Of a DNA stretch of 64,000 nucleotides, positions 25,801-34,581 are shown in pieces. The notes under the pieces were generated by a model. That model did not search any database and was not told the DNA's origin. It was given only the letters and a program-made list of their open reading frames with translations. A program made the translations under genes and the position numbers. Each line of letters starts with the position of its first letter. Positions within the stretch are counted from its first letter, which is position 1. The stretch is from an uncultured Eubacteriales bacterium. GTDB taxonomy: Bacteria; Bacillota; Clostridia; Lachnospirales; Lachnospiraceae. The stretch covers positions 62,001 to 126,000 of the forward strand of contig CASFBK010000001.1 in the NCBI GenBank assembly GCA_949292785.1, given 5' to 3'.

Positions 25801-27349
25801 CGGAAGAGCAGGATGTGACATGCCAGACCGTAAGTGTCCGGTCTGTGGTGCAGACTTAAAAAAAGAGGGATTTGACATCCCATTTGAAACATTCCTGGGA
25901 TTTAAGGGAAATAAAGAGCCGGATATTGACCTGAACTTTTCCGGAGAGTATCAAAGTAAGGCACACGCCTATTGCGAAGTTATTTTCGGATACGGGCAGA
26001 CTTATCGTGCCGGAACCATCGGTACTCTGGCGGATAAGACGGCATTCGGTTATATTAAAAATTATTATGAAGAGCGTGGAATACGAAAAAGAAACTGTGA
26101 AATAGACCGGATTGTACAGGGCTGTGTAGGTGTCAGAAGAACCACCGGACAGCATCCGGGTGGAATCGTTGTTCTTCCGGTAGGGGAGGAAATCAATACC
26201 TTTACACCGGTACAGCACCCTGCCAATGATATGACGACATCCATCATTACCACACACTTTGACTATCATTCCATTGACCATAACCTGTTAAAGCTTGATA
26301 TTCTCGGACACGACGATCCGACCATGATTCGTATGCTGGAGGATTTGACTGGGATTGATGCTCAGAAGATTCCGTTGGATGAGCCCAATGTTATGTCATT
26401 GTTTCAGAGTACAAAAGCGCTTGGGATTGCACCGGAGGATATTGGCGGCTGTCCGTTAGGCTCCCTTGGAATTCCGGAGTTCGGTACCGACTTCGTTATT
26501 CAGATGTTGATTGACACCAAGCCCCAGTCCTTTTCCGATTTGATTCGTATTTCCGGACTGTCTCATGGTACAGACGTGTGGCTTGGAAATGCCCAGACCT
26601 TGATTGAAGAGGGAAAGGCGACCATTTCAACGGCAATCTGTACCCGTGACGATATTATGATTTATCTGATTAACATGGGATTAGAAAGTGAACTTTCCTT
26701 TACCATTATGGAAAGCGTCCGAAAGGGAAAAGGCCTGAAGCCGGAATGGGAAGAAGTTATGACAGAACATGGCGTACCGGATTGGTACATCTGGTCCTGT
26801 AAAAAAATCAAGTACATGTTCCCGAAAGCCCATGCGGCAGCTTATGTTATGATGGCTTGGCGTATTGCGTACTGCAAGGTATATCATCCGCTGGCTTATT
26901 ATGCGGCATTTTTCAGTATCAGGGCAACGTCATTTAATTATGAGCTGATGTGTCAGGGAAAGGAAAAGCTGAATTATTTTATAGCAGATTACGAACGGCG
27001 CAAAGATATTCTGACGAAGAAAGAACAGGATACCTTAAAAGATATGAAAATTGTTCAGGAGATGTATGCCAGAGGGTTTGAATTTGTTCCGGTAGACTTA
27101 TTTACAGCGAAAGCGCATGCGTTCCAGATTATCGAAGGAAAGCTCATGCCATCCTTAGACTCTATCGAAGGTCTGGGAGATAAGGCGGCGGATGCAGTGG
27201 TGGAAGCAGCCAAGGACGGAAAGTTCCTGTCAAAGGACGATTTCCGCCAGAGAACCAAGGTGTCAAAGACGGTCATCGACCTGATGGATGATTTGGGAAT
27301 TTTGGGAGATTTACCGGAGTCCAATCAGTTGTCGTTGTTTGACTTTTAA
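22826..27349 (+). CDS. polC: DNA polymerase III, PolC-type alpha subunit
   Basis: This is a 1507-residue replicative polymerase with built-in proofreading. The N-terminal domain is followed by a charged linker with a Gly/Lys-rich patch (~residues 245-275). An OB domain comes next (~290-390), then a PHP domain start HCHTKMSDMDGV. The DnaQ-type exonuclease (FDLETTGFSPL, AHNAGFDMSFI, HHRAVDDA) is inserted in the PHP domain. The polymerase core then shows SRGSVGSSFVA and PDIDLNFSGEYQ, the latter with catalytic Asp residues, and a CxxC zinc region (YYCPECHF and RKCPVCGADL). I choose ATG 22826, 8 bases after AGAGGTGAG, over an ATG at 22802. Confidence 0.97.
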   Translation: MSKLFFDVFPELKVNQDMEKLLADVEVTKVSTNRQQNHLRVYLLSTRLIWKSNIFHLEGNIKKQLFPHHDVSVKIIEKYQLSGQYNPKKLMDVYKDSVLEEFRAYSLLAYNVLRMAQMDFPEENKMILTLEDSVIARQKSEEVVQILEKIICERCGMDVNIQIEYAEPKEKKYKKNSDIQIENEVKSIVSQSSLAKGNQSGEDGETEERAAEAVPVEPAGEAAPFSPDTVVMAQAPAEKKEEKKEAPKGGFQKGGFKKGGYSGGGFGGSFKRSDNPDVVYGRDFEEETIAIKEILGEMGEVVIRGQILSLETREIRNEKTIIMFAITDFTDTIMVKMFSKNEFVADITAEVKKGAFLKIKGVTTIDKFDGELTIGSIAGIKKIPDFTSTRMDNSPQKRVELHCHTKMSDMDGVSEVKDIIKRAMKWGHRAIAVTDHGDVQAFPDANHAVSPEDDFKVIYGVEAYLVDDLKNIIENPKGQSLNDTYVVFDLETTGFSPLNNKIIEIGAVKVEKGKITDRFSTFVNPEVPIPFKIEELTSIRDDMVLDAPKIEEILPEFLKFCEGAIMVAHNAGFDMSFISKNCERQGLECEYTVIDTVALARVLLPQLNRFKLDTVAKALKISLDNHHRAVDDAACTAEIFVKFIAMLKDRGIETLEEVNQMGSTSVDNIKKLPSHHAIILATNDTGRINLYRLVSEAHLTYYHRQPRIPKSEYLKYKEGLMIGSACEAGELYQAILRGSSEEEIARLVRFYDYLEIQPLGNNAFMLKGDSPTVASEEELKDINRKIVKLGEQFNKLVVATCDVHFLDPEDEIYRRIIMAGKGFKDADDQAPLFLRTTEEMLAEFAYLGSEKAEEVVITNPNKIADMCERISPVRPDKCPPVIENSDQMLRDICYNKAHDIYGQELPEIVYERLERELNSIISNGYAVMYIIAQKLVWKSNEDGYLVGSRGSVGSSFVATMSGITEVNPLSPHYYCPECHFSDFDSPEVKEFSGRAGCDMPDRKCPVCGADLKKEGFDIPFETFLGFKGNKEPDIDLNFSGEYQSKAHAYCEVIFGYGQTYRAGTIGTLADKTAFGYIKNYYEERGIRKRNCEIDRIVQGCVGVRRTTGQHPGGIVVLPVGEEINTFTPVQHPANDMTTSIITTHFDYHSIDHNLLKLDILGHDDPTMIRMLEDLTGIDAQKIPLDEPNVMSLFQSTKALGIAPEDIGGCPLGSLGIPEFGTDFVIQMLIDTKPQSFSDLIRISGLSHGTDVWLGNAQTLIEEGKATISTAICTRDDIMIYLINMGLESELSFTIMESVRKGKGLKPEWEEVMTEHGVPDWYIWSCKKIKYMFPKAHAAAYVMMAWRIAYCKVYHPLAYYAAFFSIRATSFNYELMCQGKEKLNYFIADYERRKDILTKKEQDTLKDMKIVQEMYARGFEFVPVDLFTAKAHAFQIIEGKLMPSLDSIEGLGDKAADAVVEAAKDGKFLSKDDFRQRTKVSKTVIDLMDDLGILGDLPESNQLSLFDF

Positions 27350-27366
27350 CAGAAGAAAAAGAGAAG

Positions 27367-27420
27367 CAGAGTAATGTAGAAAACAAGGAAATCTACTGTT
27401 TTCTACATTGCTCTGTTTTT
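27367..27420 (+). terminator. Strong intrinsic terminator after polC
   Basis: A 19-bp stem (27367-27385 with 27397-27415, only one G-T pair) encloses an 11-base loop and is followed by TTTTT. It closes the long frr/uppS-to-polC run and separates it from the pilus locus. Confidence 0.9.
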
Positions 27421-27459
27421 ACATAATGAAAAAATATCGGAAAGGAATAAGTAAATAAC

Positions 27460-27485
27460 GAATTTCGATATAAAATATCAAATTC
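27460..27485. promoter_or_regulatory. Palindrome upstream of the XRE gene, candidate operator
   Basis: GAATTTCGATA (27460-27470) and TATCAAATTC (27476-27485) form a near-perfect inverted repeat around TAAAA, with one bulged base. It is 80 bases upstream of the XRE-type regulator start, and a weak -10-like TATGAT (27504-27509) follows. It could be the operator of that regulator; binding is inferred from position and symmetry only. Confidence 0.5.
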
Positions 27486-27564
27486 CAAAATTTCCCAACG
27501 AAGTATGATAGTATAAGATGTCGTATAGCGTAAGCGGGAATTTACATTTATCAGGGGTAACATT

Positions 27565-27837
27565 ATGGTTAGGATTTACTTATCAAAGCTTCTGGGTGAA
27601 AGACGCATGACGCAAAGAGAATTATCAGATTTAACTGGAATAAGACCCAATACTATTAACGAATGGTATCATGAGATTGCAGTTAGCCTGAAAGTGGAAC
27701 ATATTGACAAAATATGTGAAGTATTAGGGTGCTCTGTTGATGAGCTGATTGAAGTGATTCCCAATAAAGTTTCGAAGACAGGTAAAAACCTGATTATTGA
27801 AGAACATGGAAACCAAAAAGCAGGAAGAGAATACTAA
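27565..27837 (+). CDS. XRE/Cro-type helix-turn-helix regulator of the pilus locus
   Basis: This 90-residue protein consists almost entirely of a Cro/C1 HTH domain. ERRMTQRELSDLTGIRPNTI forms helices 2-3, and the next helices end at LGCSVDELIEVIP. The C-terminal ~22 residues are polar. ATG 27565 follows AGGGGTAAC. The coding sequence of the sortase overlaps or abuts its 3' end, so the regulator and sortase are translationally linked. A palindrome about 80 bases upstream is a plausible operator. Control of pilus expression is inferred from the arrangement. Confidence 0.85.
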   Translation: MVRIYLSKLLGERRMTQRELSDLTGIRPNTINEWYHEIAVSLKVEHIDKICEVLGCSVDELIEVIPNKVSKTGKNLIIEEHGNQKAGREY

Positions 27838-28774
27838 ATTGAAAAAGAAGATAATTCAGATGAGTTGTATTTGCCTTTACCTTGGAGGGATTATCATTTT
27901 CTCCTATCCGGATATCAGAGCAGTAGAGAATTCAATCCGTAATAACAAGGTAATCCGAGAGTTTGAAGAGCATTTGGAAAACACAAAGACAGATGGTTCG
28001 GATTCCTTGCAATTCGGAGAATTGCGGGCTGTTATGGAGAGCTACAACAGACAGATATATGCGGAAAGGCAGGAAAATCTGAAGGATCCATGGTCCTATG
28101 AACAAAGCAGCATTGACCTGAGTGATTATGGCGTAGAAAATAACGTAGTGGGAGTAATCTCAATTCCGAAAATGGATGTAGAACTGCCGATTTATCTTGG
28201 AGCAATGCAGGAGAACATGAAAAGCGGTGCGGTACTGTTAGGTCAGACCTCCTTTCCATTGGGAGAGAACAATAGTAATAGCGTGATTGCAGCACATCGG
28301 GGCTGGAAAGGAATTCCGATGTTTCGGGAAATCGAAAAGCTCAGTCTGGGAGATACCATTACCATTCGGAATTTTTGGGAAATACTTACTTATGAAGTGA
28401 CCGAAATCAAGGTGATTATGCCTGAGGACGTTCATGAAATATTGATACAGGATAACAGAGATATGGTAACACTCCTGACCTGTCATCCGTATACGCAGAA
28501 TACCAGAAGGTATGTGGTTTTTTGTGAAAAAGTAAGTAGCACAGCAAAAGAGAAAGAAAAGGAAAAAAGCGCAGCGATGGGGAGCTGGAGTGAGAAAATA
28601 GAAATTAGCTATGAAGCAGATATTTTAGAAGAAAAGGAGGATGCTGAGGTTATAAAAAAAGAAAAAACGGTACGCAGTGTGGGGTACGTGATTCTGGGTA
28701 TCGTTGGAATTATGTTAATTGTTATCAATAACATAAATGGTAAAGTGGAGGCAGAACAGAAAAGTAAGCAGTAG
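27806..28774 (+). CDS. Class C (pilin-polymerising) sortase, first copy
   Basis: This 322-residue membrane sortase has a basic N-terminus, a signal-anchor helix (~18-36), a coiled region, a lid with Asp-Pro-Trp (KDPWSYE near residue 93), and the beta-barrel core. The catalytic His164 (AAHRGW), Cys226 (LLTCHPYT) and Arg234/235 (TRRY) are all present. A C-terminal transmembrane helix (~295-313) completes the class C layout. The start is uncertain: ATG 27806 overlaps the regulator gene by 32 bases, while a TTG at 27839, just past the regulator stop, has AGGAAGAG at ideal distance and would give 311 residues. It probably links or anchors the large LPATG protein downstream. Confidence 0.88.
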   Translation: METKKQEENTKLKKKIIQMSCICLYLGGIIIFSYPDIRAVENSIRNNKVIREFEEHLENTKTDGSDSLQFGELRAVMESYNRQIYAERQENLKDPWSYEQSSIDLSDYGVENNVVGVISIPKMDVELPIYLGAMQENMKSGAVLLGQTSFPLGENNSNSVIAAHRGWKGIPMFREIEKLSLGDTITIRNFWEILTYEVTEIKVIMPEDVHEILIQDNRDMVTLLTCHPYTQNTRRYVVFCEKVSSTAKEKEKEKSAAMGSWSEKIEISYEADILEEKEDAEVIKKEKTVRSVGYVILGIVGIMLIVINNINGKVEAEQKSKQ

Positions 28775-28821
28775 TAAGTGTAAAACGTAGTATGTGAGTT
28801 CTATTGAAAGAGGAGAGGAAT

Positions 28822-31800
28822 TTGAAAAATAATGTAAAAAGAATTCTATGTATGCTTATGGTTTTCTTTGTGACGGTGGAATTTCTTTTGTCTGGAGGAG
28901 TTGCGGCAATGGCACAGAACAGCACGGATGCGGCAGCCACAGTAAATATATCGGCACTGGATGAGACGGTTTTGTCAGGTGAGAGTCATAAGGTACATAT
29001 TTCTGCCAACAATAATATTCAAAAGGAGATTTGCTTAAAGGTATATTTGAAAAATGTAGACGGCACGGCGGCAACCGATGTCTCTATATGGAACATTACA
29101 GAACCGGATGTGGTGCAGATGGAACAGAGGGATATAGAAGGAAATGCAGCACAGCGGTATTTACAGACAGTGCTTCCGGCAGGCGGGACTGCGGATTTTG
29201 ATATACTTCTTTCTGTGGATTGCGGTGAGGAACAGCAGGAACAACAGATTGTATTAGAGGCACAGGTATGGGAGGATGATTCCGTAGAAGCCGGTGCAGT
29301 GGGGCAAAGCAGCATTACCGTTACATGGAAGTCGGAAGCAGCAGAAGAAGATGCAAAAGAAGATGATGCGGAAGTTACGCAGACGGCAGACAGCCTTATG
29401 ACGTTAGAAACCGATGCAGACAGTCTTATGACAATAGATGAAGCTACAGACAGCCTTATGGCATTAGAAGCCGGTGCAGACAGTGGACTGACAGTGGGAG
29501 ATTATTTGTATCTGAATACGTCAGGTTTTACTGCGTGGGAGGAAGCCGGTGCAGTCTTTGCATTGCGGTATGAGTCGTCAGGCAGTTCTGTGTGGCTGGT
29601 ACAGCAGATGGAGGAATGGGAAACTCATCTGTACCGCGTTAAGATTCCTGCTGATATGAAATCTGGAGGAAACTTTCAATTTGTAAGAGTGAATCCGGCA
29701 AACACTTCAGAGATATGGAATTATAACCAGGATACAAATCTAAGCAGCGCCCTAGCGGCAGGTTCTAACACTTTCCGGGTAACGGGTTACGAAAGTGGTG
29801 CATGGGAAGCAAATACCTGGAATATAAGTAATTATGCGGGAGAAGTAATTTATTTTTTTAATATGGAAACGTTACCGGAAATGTTTCCAGAGCAGGGAAC
29901 ACTGGAAGCGGAATTTACCGTTAGTGGAGAAACGGATGCAGGAAGCGATAAGATAGAAATGACGGCGGTTTCCGGAACAACAGTCATTTATCAGGGAATC
30001 ATACCGGAAGGCGATTATGACACGGTTACCTTTTCAAAGAACGGAGAAGAGCTGGTAACGGAAAAGATAATCAAGGGAACATATGCGCCGGGAAGTACGA
30101 ATACTCTCTATTGGCATGTGAGCAAAACGGCGGAGGGAAATTATATTAATGCATGGGAAGAATATCCCGCGGCAGCGTCCGGGATTACCGGAAAAACGTT
30201 ATATCTGGATAAGCTGAGCTTTTCTGCCGGTCAGGAAGCGACTATTCAGATTGGAACCGGAGCAGAGGTGCCTCTGACAACTGTCAGCGATGATGCGAAA
30301 ACCTATAGCTATGTGATTCCATCAGAAAGCGAGGCGACGCAGCGGACGGTCATTACGGTAAGAACAGGAGGAGCAGAATATCATTTCTTATGGAAGGATT
30401 TAGCGTCTAATCTGCTGATACTGGAAAATGATGTTGCTCTTGTCAGCGGAACCTATAGCAAGAGCTATACGGTATACTTTGATGCGGCAGTGTCAAAGCT
30501 GTCCTATGCGGGTTCAGCAATCGATGCAAGTATCCCCCTTGGCTCTAACAAGATATACTATCATGCGTGGAATACAGCAACGGACTTTGAAGACGGAGAG
30601 CTGGCGCTGACAGCCTCCCACAGTCAGGGGAGCAATAAATGGACGGATGTTTATAAAGGGGAGCTGAGCAAAGAGTTTACCAATATCATATTTTACAGCA
30701 GCTCCGGTCTGGGCAACTATCCTACTGCCAAGGCGGCACAGACGGTGGACCTTGTGATACCCTGGGACAGTGTGGAAAATCCGTGCTTTTATCCGGATAC
30801 CAGTGATGATTCGGTATACAACAATGCAAACCGAAGCGGTTACTGGAATGAGGTATATACCATAAGAAATGCGGAGGAAGGAAAAAACGCAGAGGGCAAA
30901 AATAAAGATGTAGTAGATATTGAGCAGGGAACCTTTACGAGAGAGGAAGAGGCGAATTATATTAATGCTACCTTTTTTGATTACTATACGGATTACGAAT
31001 TAAATGGGAATAACCGTGATGACTATAACTGGGATAACACTGCCAGTCAGCGCAACTGGGTAAATTTCCGGCAGTTTAATCAGGCGTTGAGCGATTATTA
31101 CAGGGAGGCGAATGTATCCATTCCGGTTTATGTGGGACACTTTCAGCCGTCAGGGATGGGAATCCAATTTGCCGATATTGCCGGAACACTGAATTTATTT
31201 GGATGGGATAATTATGCAAATTTTATTTCTACAAATAATTCAAATTATGATGTTTATCTTTCCGGCGGAAAGGTCAACTGCGCGACACAGGGACTCATAG
31301 CAGATACGCTTAATGACGGCGATTTAATGGCAAAGGGAGGAACGGTGCCACAGCCTCTTTTTGACAGAAGCTTTTTACAGGGAAATAACAGCAAGAATTC
31401 TGTACTGGGTCAGGTGTATGAGGATGTGTCTTTCCCCTTTAAAAAGAAGGAGCTGACCATGGATGGAAAGACCGCAACCTACTGGTATTTTAACAGCAGT
31501 GAAACCACGCTTCAGATGAAGACGGACAGTACGAGCGGATATTACCTGGAGGACGTAGGAAACCAGAACTGGTCAAAGAATGTAGACAGCAGAAGCTCTA
31601 CAAGCGGCGTGACGAATACCTACGGATTTTTTCCATTTAATAATACTGCTGCTGCGACCACTGCCTCTACCTATAATTATGGTTTTGGTGTGAAGCTGCA
31701 ATTTAATTTTCGTCTGACCGAGGACGGTACAATTCTTGCAGAAAACAATGGAGTTACGGTGCCGATTACTTTTAATTTCAGCGGTGATGACGATGTTTGG

Positions 31801-34548
31801 GTATTTATTGACGGCAAGCTGGCGTTGGATATAGGAGGTTCTCACGGAAGAGTAGACGGAAGTCTGGACTTTTCTAATCAGACAGCCACCGTCAGTGCGG
31901 TAAAAGCAAGCGCCGGGTCTGGCAGTACGGAAACTACCACAACCTTTGAACTGGAGGGGAGAAAAACCGATGAGCATACTCTCACCATGTATTACATGGA
32001 GCGGGGAATGTGGGAATCCAACATGCAAATCAGCTTTAACTTCCCGGATGAGAATCAGCTTCAGGTAGAAAAAGTGGTGGATAAGACCGATTTAAACGAG
32101 CTGTTTTGGGATGTATTTGATAATCAGTCCCTCTATAGATTCAACATTAAGAATCTGGCAACTCATTATGGAAGCAAAGAGGTAGAGGAACAGCAGTTGC
32201 TTCCGGAGACCTATAATGCAGACTTTTCCTCCGGCAGCATAGGCGCTACATATAGTACGACGGTATTTGAACATATAGCCCAACAAGGGGACCAGACAGA
32301 TGTGGTGCATTGGAGGGCGGCGGAGGATGACCGAACAGGCTCATATCGCAGCCTGCGTTATGGTGTAATCTATCCGGAAAGCGGAGGCAAAGCAGATATT
32401 TCCCATATGAATTATCTGGAATTTAAATATTATTATGATTATTTTGATACGCCTACGCTGGCCAACATGTACTTGCAGATTGTGGACAGCAACGGAAGAA
32501 CCCTTGGAAGTTCTACGGAGTATCTTTCCGGAAAAACCTATGGTGTTGTTTCCATGGCCAGCAGAAAGTGGGTAACGGTACGGATTGATTTAAGCAGGCT
32601 GATAAAGGAAACGGGATTTGATGCAACAAATGTGGCAGAAATCAGATTTGGTTACAACTATTCCAGAGATATTTATTTGAATGATTTTATCTTTTATCCC
32701 GAAAGCATATCCAGTTCGCTGACAGGGTTTGTAATGAAGCAGTATGAAATACCGGATTATGGTTCGGCGCAGTCCGGTCAGCTGGAAGTTCCGGTAGGTG
32801 CTGTTTATTCTTCTTCGGTTCCGGATACAAACGGGAATATAAAAAAATTTGTAATCGGAACGGACGGAACCTTTTATCTGGAAAATCATGAAACAGCCAC
32901 CTTTTCCGACCAGTTCCGTCGAGGCAGCTATATTGCGCTGGAAGAGCAGATCGATTCAAAGCTGTTTGATGTCTCCTGGACGATGTATGAAAACGGAGTT
33001 CTGGTGGATTCCATGAACGAAGGAACGGGCAATATTATAAAAAACAGTTCTGAAGAAATCAGTCTGATAGAGGTTCTTTCTTCCATTGTAGATGATGGAA
33101 GAACAGAGGTATACCGTACCGGTTCGACAGACGGAAACCTTCTGCAAAATGCATACAATGGAGTGCGGCCGGATAATACCTTTGTATTCCGTTCTTACTT
33201 AGAACCGGATATTGAGACAACTACCACAAAACTGAAGGTGGTATTTACCAATAAAATAAAAACGGGTTCACTCACCATAAAAAAGACAGGGCTCTGTGAA
33301 AGAGATAAGGAGAATCTGACAGGAACGTATCGTTTTAAAGTGACCTTTTCTAATGTGGGCGGTTATGACCTGGAGCCTACGCCCATTGAACCGGTAGAGG
33401 TAGAACTGAAGGTGGGAGAGGAATATACCATATCCGGGATTCCCATTGGCACCCATTACAGTGTGGAAGAGATTCTGCCGGAGGATGGTTCTGAGCTAAA
33501 GGGCATTTTTGTCCATGTTGGTTCCGAACCGGGAAAGGAAACGAGTCGGGACGATATGATACTGATAGAAGGAAATACCGTATCGGGACTTATTTCATCG
33601 GAAGCGAGTCATACAACGGTAAAATTTCAAAATACCATAAAGCCGGTAATCAAAGTAAGCCTTGAAAAGCTATGGAAGGACATGGATGGAAATTCCTTAA
33701 CGGCGCATATGCCTTCTTCCATTTACGTTCAGCTTCAGAGGCGGATAAAGGGAAGCGACGGAGAATATACGGCGGTACCGGGTTATGAGAAGCTTACGAT
33801 TACACAGGGCAGTGACGGAAGCTGGAAATACACCATTCCTGATTTAGAAAAATATGAAGATTACAAGGATGCAGATAACATAAATGAATGGGAGTATCGT
33901 CTGATGGAAACAGACAGTCAGGGAAATATCATAGAGAATAACACATTTTTGAAAAATTTCCTTGTAACGTATACGGAACCTCAGACAGATTCCGGTACGG
34001 ATGATACGATATGTACCATAACCAATACTTTATATGATAAGACAAATTTAAAAATAATGAAGTATGGTGTAGGTTCGGAAGCGCAGACACTGCTGTCCGG
34101 CGCAACCTTCAAGCTGGAAAAGCTGGATGCGGATGGAAATATTGACAGTACCGTTTCCCCGTTGAACGGAACTACCGGAGAAAAGGACTATGATGGGGAC
34201 GGCTATCCGGATGAAGGAATTCTGGTATTTGAAAATGTTCCTGATGGAACCTGGCTTTTGACAGAAATAGAAACAGCGGCCGGATACAGCCTGTTAAAGG
34301 AACCCATTACCGTTGTGCTTGACCGGGAAAATGGATGTACCGTAAACGGAAAGGACTATACGGTAGAGCAGCAGAGTAATACCATTACTCTGAAGATTTC
34401 CAACCGCTTGAAGCTGGTGCTTCCGGCAACCGGAGGATTTGGAATATTTTTTATAATAATTTCCGGAATCGGCATAACTGCCGCAGGAATATCTATATAC
34501 AAAACACACCGGAGGGAAAAAATCCCGAAGGGTGATAACCATAAATAA
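28822..34548 (+). CDS. Giant LPATG-anchored tip/adhesin protein with fibro-slime and Cna-B/SpaA-type domains, TTG start
   Basis: This is a 1908-residue surface protein. It has a signal peptide at residues 1-32, an N-terminal beta domain, and a three-unit DSLM repeat. Several beta-sandwich-like modules follow (~225-640). A fibro-slime/PA14-like domain spans ~935-1075, with FSGDDDVWVFIDG, LALDIGGSHG and the HTLTMYYMERG end. A second beta-rich region follows, then three Cna-B/SpaA-like domains (~1480-1605, ~1610-1735, ~1745-1865). LPATGG at 1867, a hydrophobic helix and a basic tail form the sorting signal. The start is TTG 28822, right after GAGGAGAGG; TTG 28804 lacks a ribosome-binding site. 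Length, position and domains suggest the pilus tip adhesin. Its ligand cannot be told from sequence. Confidence 0.85.
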   Translation: MKNNVKRILCMLMVFFVTVEFLLSGGVAAMAQNSTDAAATVNISALDETVLSGESHKVHISANNNIQKEICLKVYLKNVDGTAATDVSIWNITEPDVVQMEQRDIEGNAAQRYLQTVLPAGGTADFDILLSVDCGEEQQEQQIVLEAQVWEDDSVEAGAVGQSSITVTWKSEAAEEDAKEDDAEVTQTADSLMTLETDADSLMTIDEATDSLMALEAGADSGLTVGDYLYLNTSGFTAWEEAGAVFALRYESSGSSVWLVQQMEEWETHLYRVKIPADMKSGGNFQFVRVNPANTSEIWNYNQDTNLSSALAAGSNTFRVTGYESGAWEANTWNISNYAGEVIYFFNMETLPEMFPEQGTLEAEFTVSGETDAGSDKIEMTAVSGTTVIYQGIIPEGDYDTVTFSKNGEELVTEKIIKGTYAPGSTNTLYWHVSKTAEGNYINAWEEYPAAASGITGKTLYLDKLSFSAGQEATIQIGTGAEVPLTTVSDDAKTYSYVIPSESEATQRTVITVRTGGAEYHFLWKDLASNLLILENDVALVSGTYSKSYTVYFDAAVSKLSYAGSAIDASIPLGSNKIYYHAWNTATDFEDGELALTASHSQGSNKWTDVYKGELSKEFTNIIFYSSSGLGNYPTAKAAQTVDLVIPWDSVENPCFYPDTSDDSVYNNANRSGYWNEVYTIRNAEEGKNAEGKNKDVVDIEQGTFTREEEANYINATFFDYYTDYELNGNNRDDYNWDNTASQRNWVNFRQFNQALSDYYREANVSIPVYVGHFQPSGMGIQFADIAGTLNLFGWDNYANFISTNNSNYDVYLSGGKVNCATQGLIADTLNDGDLMAKGGTVPQPLFDRSFLQGNNSKNSVLGQVYEDVSFPFKKKELTMDGKTATYWYFNSSETTLQMKTDSTSGYYLEDVGNQNWSKNVDSRSSTSGVTNTYGFFPFNNTAAATTASTYNYGFGVKLQFNFRLTEDGTILAENNGVTVPITFNFSGDDDVWVFIDGKLALDIGGSHGRVDGSLDFSNQTATVSAVKASAGSGSTETTTTFELEGRKTDEHTLTMYYMERGMWESNMQISFNFPDENQLQVEKVVDKTDLNELFWDVFDNQSLYRFNIKNLATHYGSKEVEEQQLLPETYNADFSSGSIGATYSTTVFEHIAQQGDQTDVVHWRAAEDDRTGSYRSLRYGVIYPESGGKADISHMNYLEFKYYYDYFDTPTLANMYLQIVDSNGRTLGSSTEYLSGKTYGVVSMASRKWVTVRIDLSRLIKETGFDATNVAEIRFGYNYSRDIYLNDFIFYPESISSSLTGFVMKQYEIPDYGSAQSGQLEVPVGAVYSSSVPDTNGNIKKFVIGTDGTFYLENHETATFSDQFRRGSYIALEEQIDSKLFDVSWTMYENGVLVDSMNEGTGNIIKNSSEEISLIEVLSSIVDDGRTEVYRTGSTDGNLLQNAYNGVRPDNTFVFRSYLEPDIETTTTKLKVVFTNKIKTGSLTIKKTGLCERDKENLTGTYRFKVTFSNVGGYDLEPTPIEPVEVELKVGEEYTISGIPIGTHYSVEEILPEDGSELKGIFVHVGSEPGKETSRDDMILIEGNTVSGLISSEASHTTVKFQNTIKPVIKVSLEKLWKDMDGNSLTAHMPSSIYVQLQRRIKGSDGEYTAVPGYEKLTITQGSDGSWKYTIPDLEKYEDYKDADNINEWEYRLMETDSQGNIIENNTFLKNFLVTYTEPQTDSGTDDTICTITNTLYDKTNLKIMKYGVGSEAQTLLSGATFKLEKLDADGNIDSTVSPLNGTTGEKDYDGDGYPDEGILVFENVPDGTWLLTEIETAAGYSLLKEPITVVLDRENGCTVNGKDYTVEQQSNTITLKISNRLKLVLPATGGFGIFFIIISGIGITAAGISIYKTHRREKIPKGDNHK
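29389..29484 (+). repeat. Three 30-bp coding repeats in the adhesin gene
   Basis: Three consecutive 30-base units, each starting GACAG(C/T)CTTATG and ending near G(C/A)A, plus a partial fourth GACAGT, encode DSLM-centred decapeptides. They lie between the N-terminal beta domain and the next module, as a short flexible spacer. Confidence 0.75.
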
Positions 34549-34581
34549 AGAAGCATGAGTAAAGAAAGAGAGGAAAAAGAT

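Noticed and set aside
28804-28821. Alternative TTG start for the adhesin
   Set aside because: There is no Shine-Dalgarno sequence upstream, whereas TTG 28822 follows GAGGAGAGG and keeps the signal peptide.
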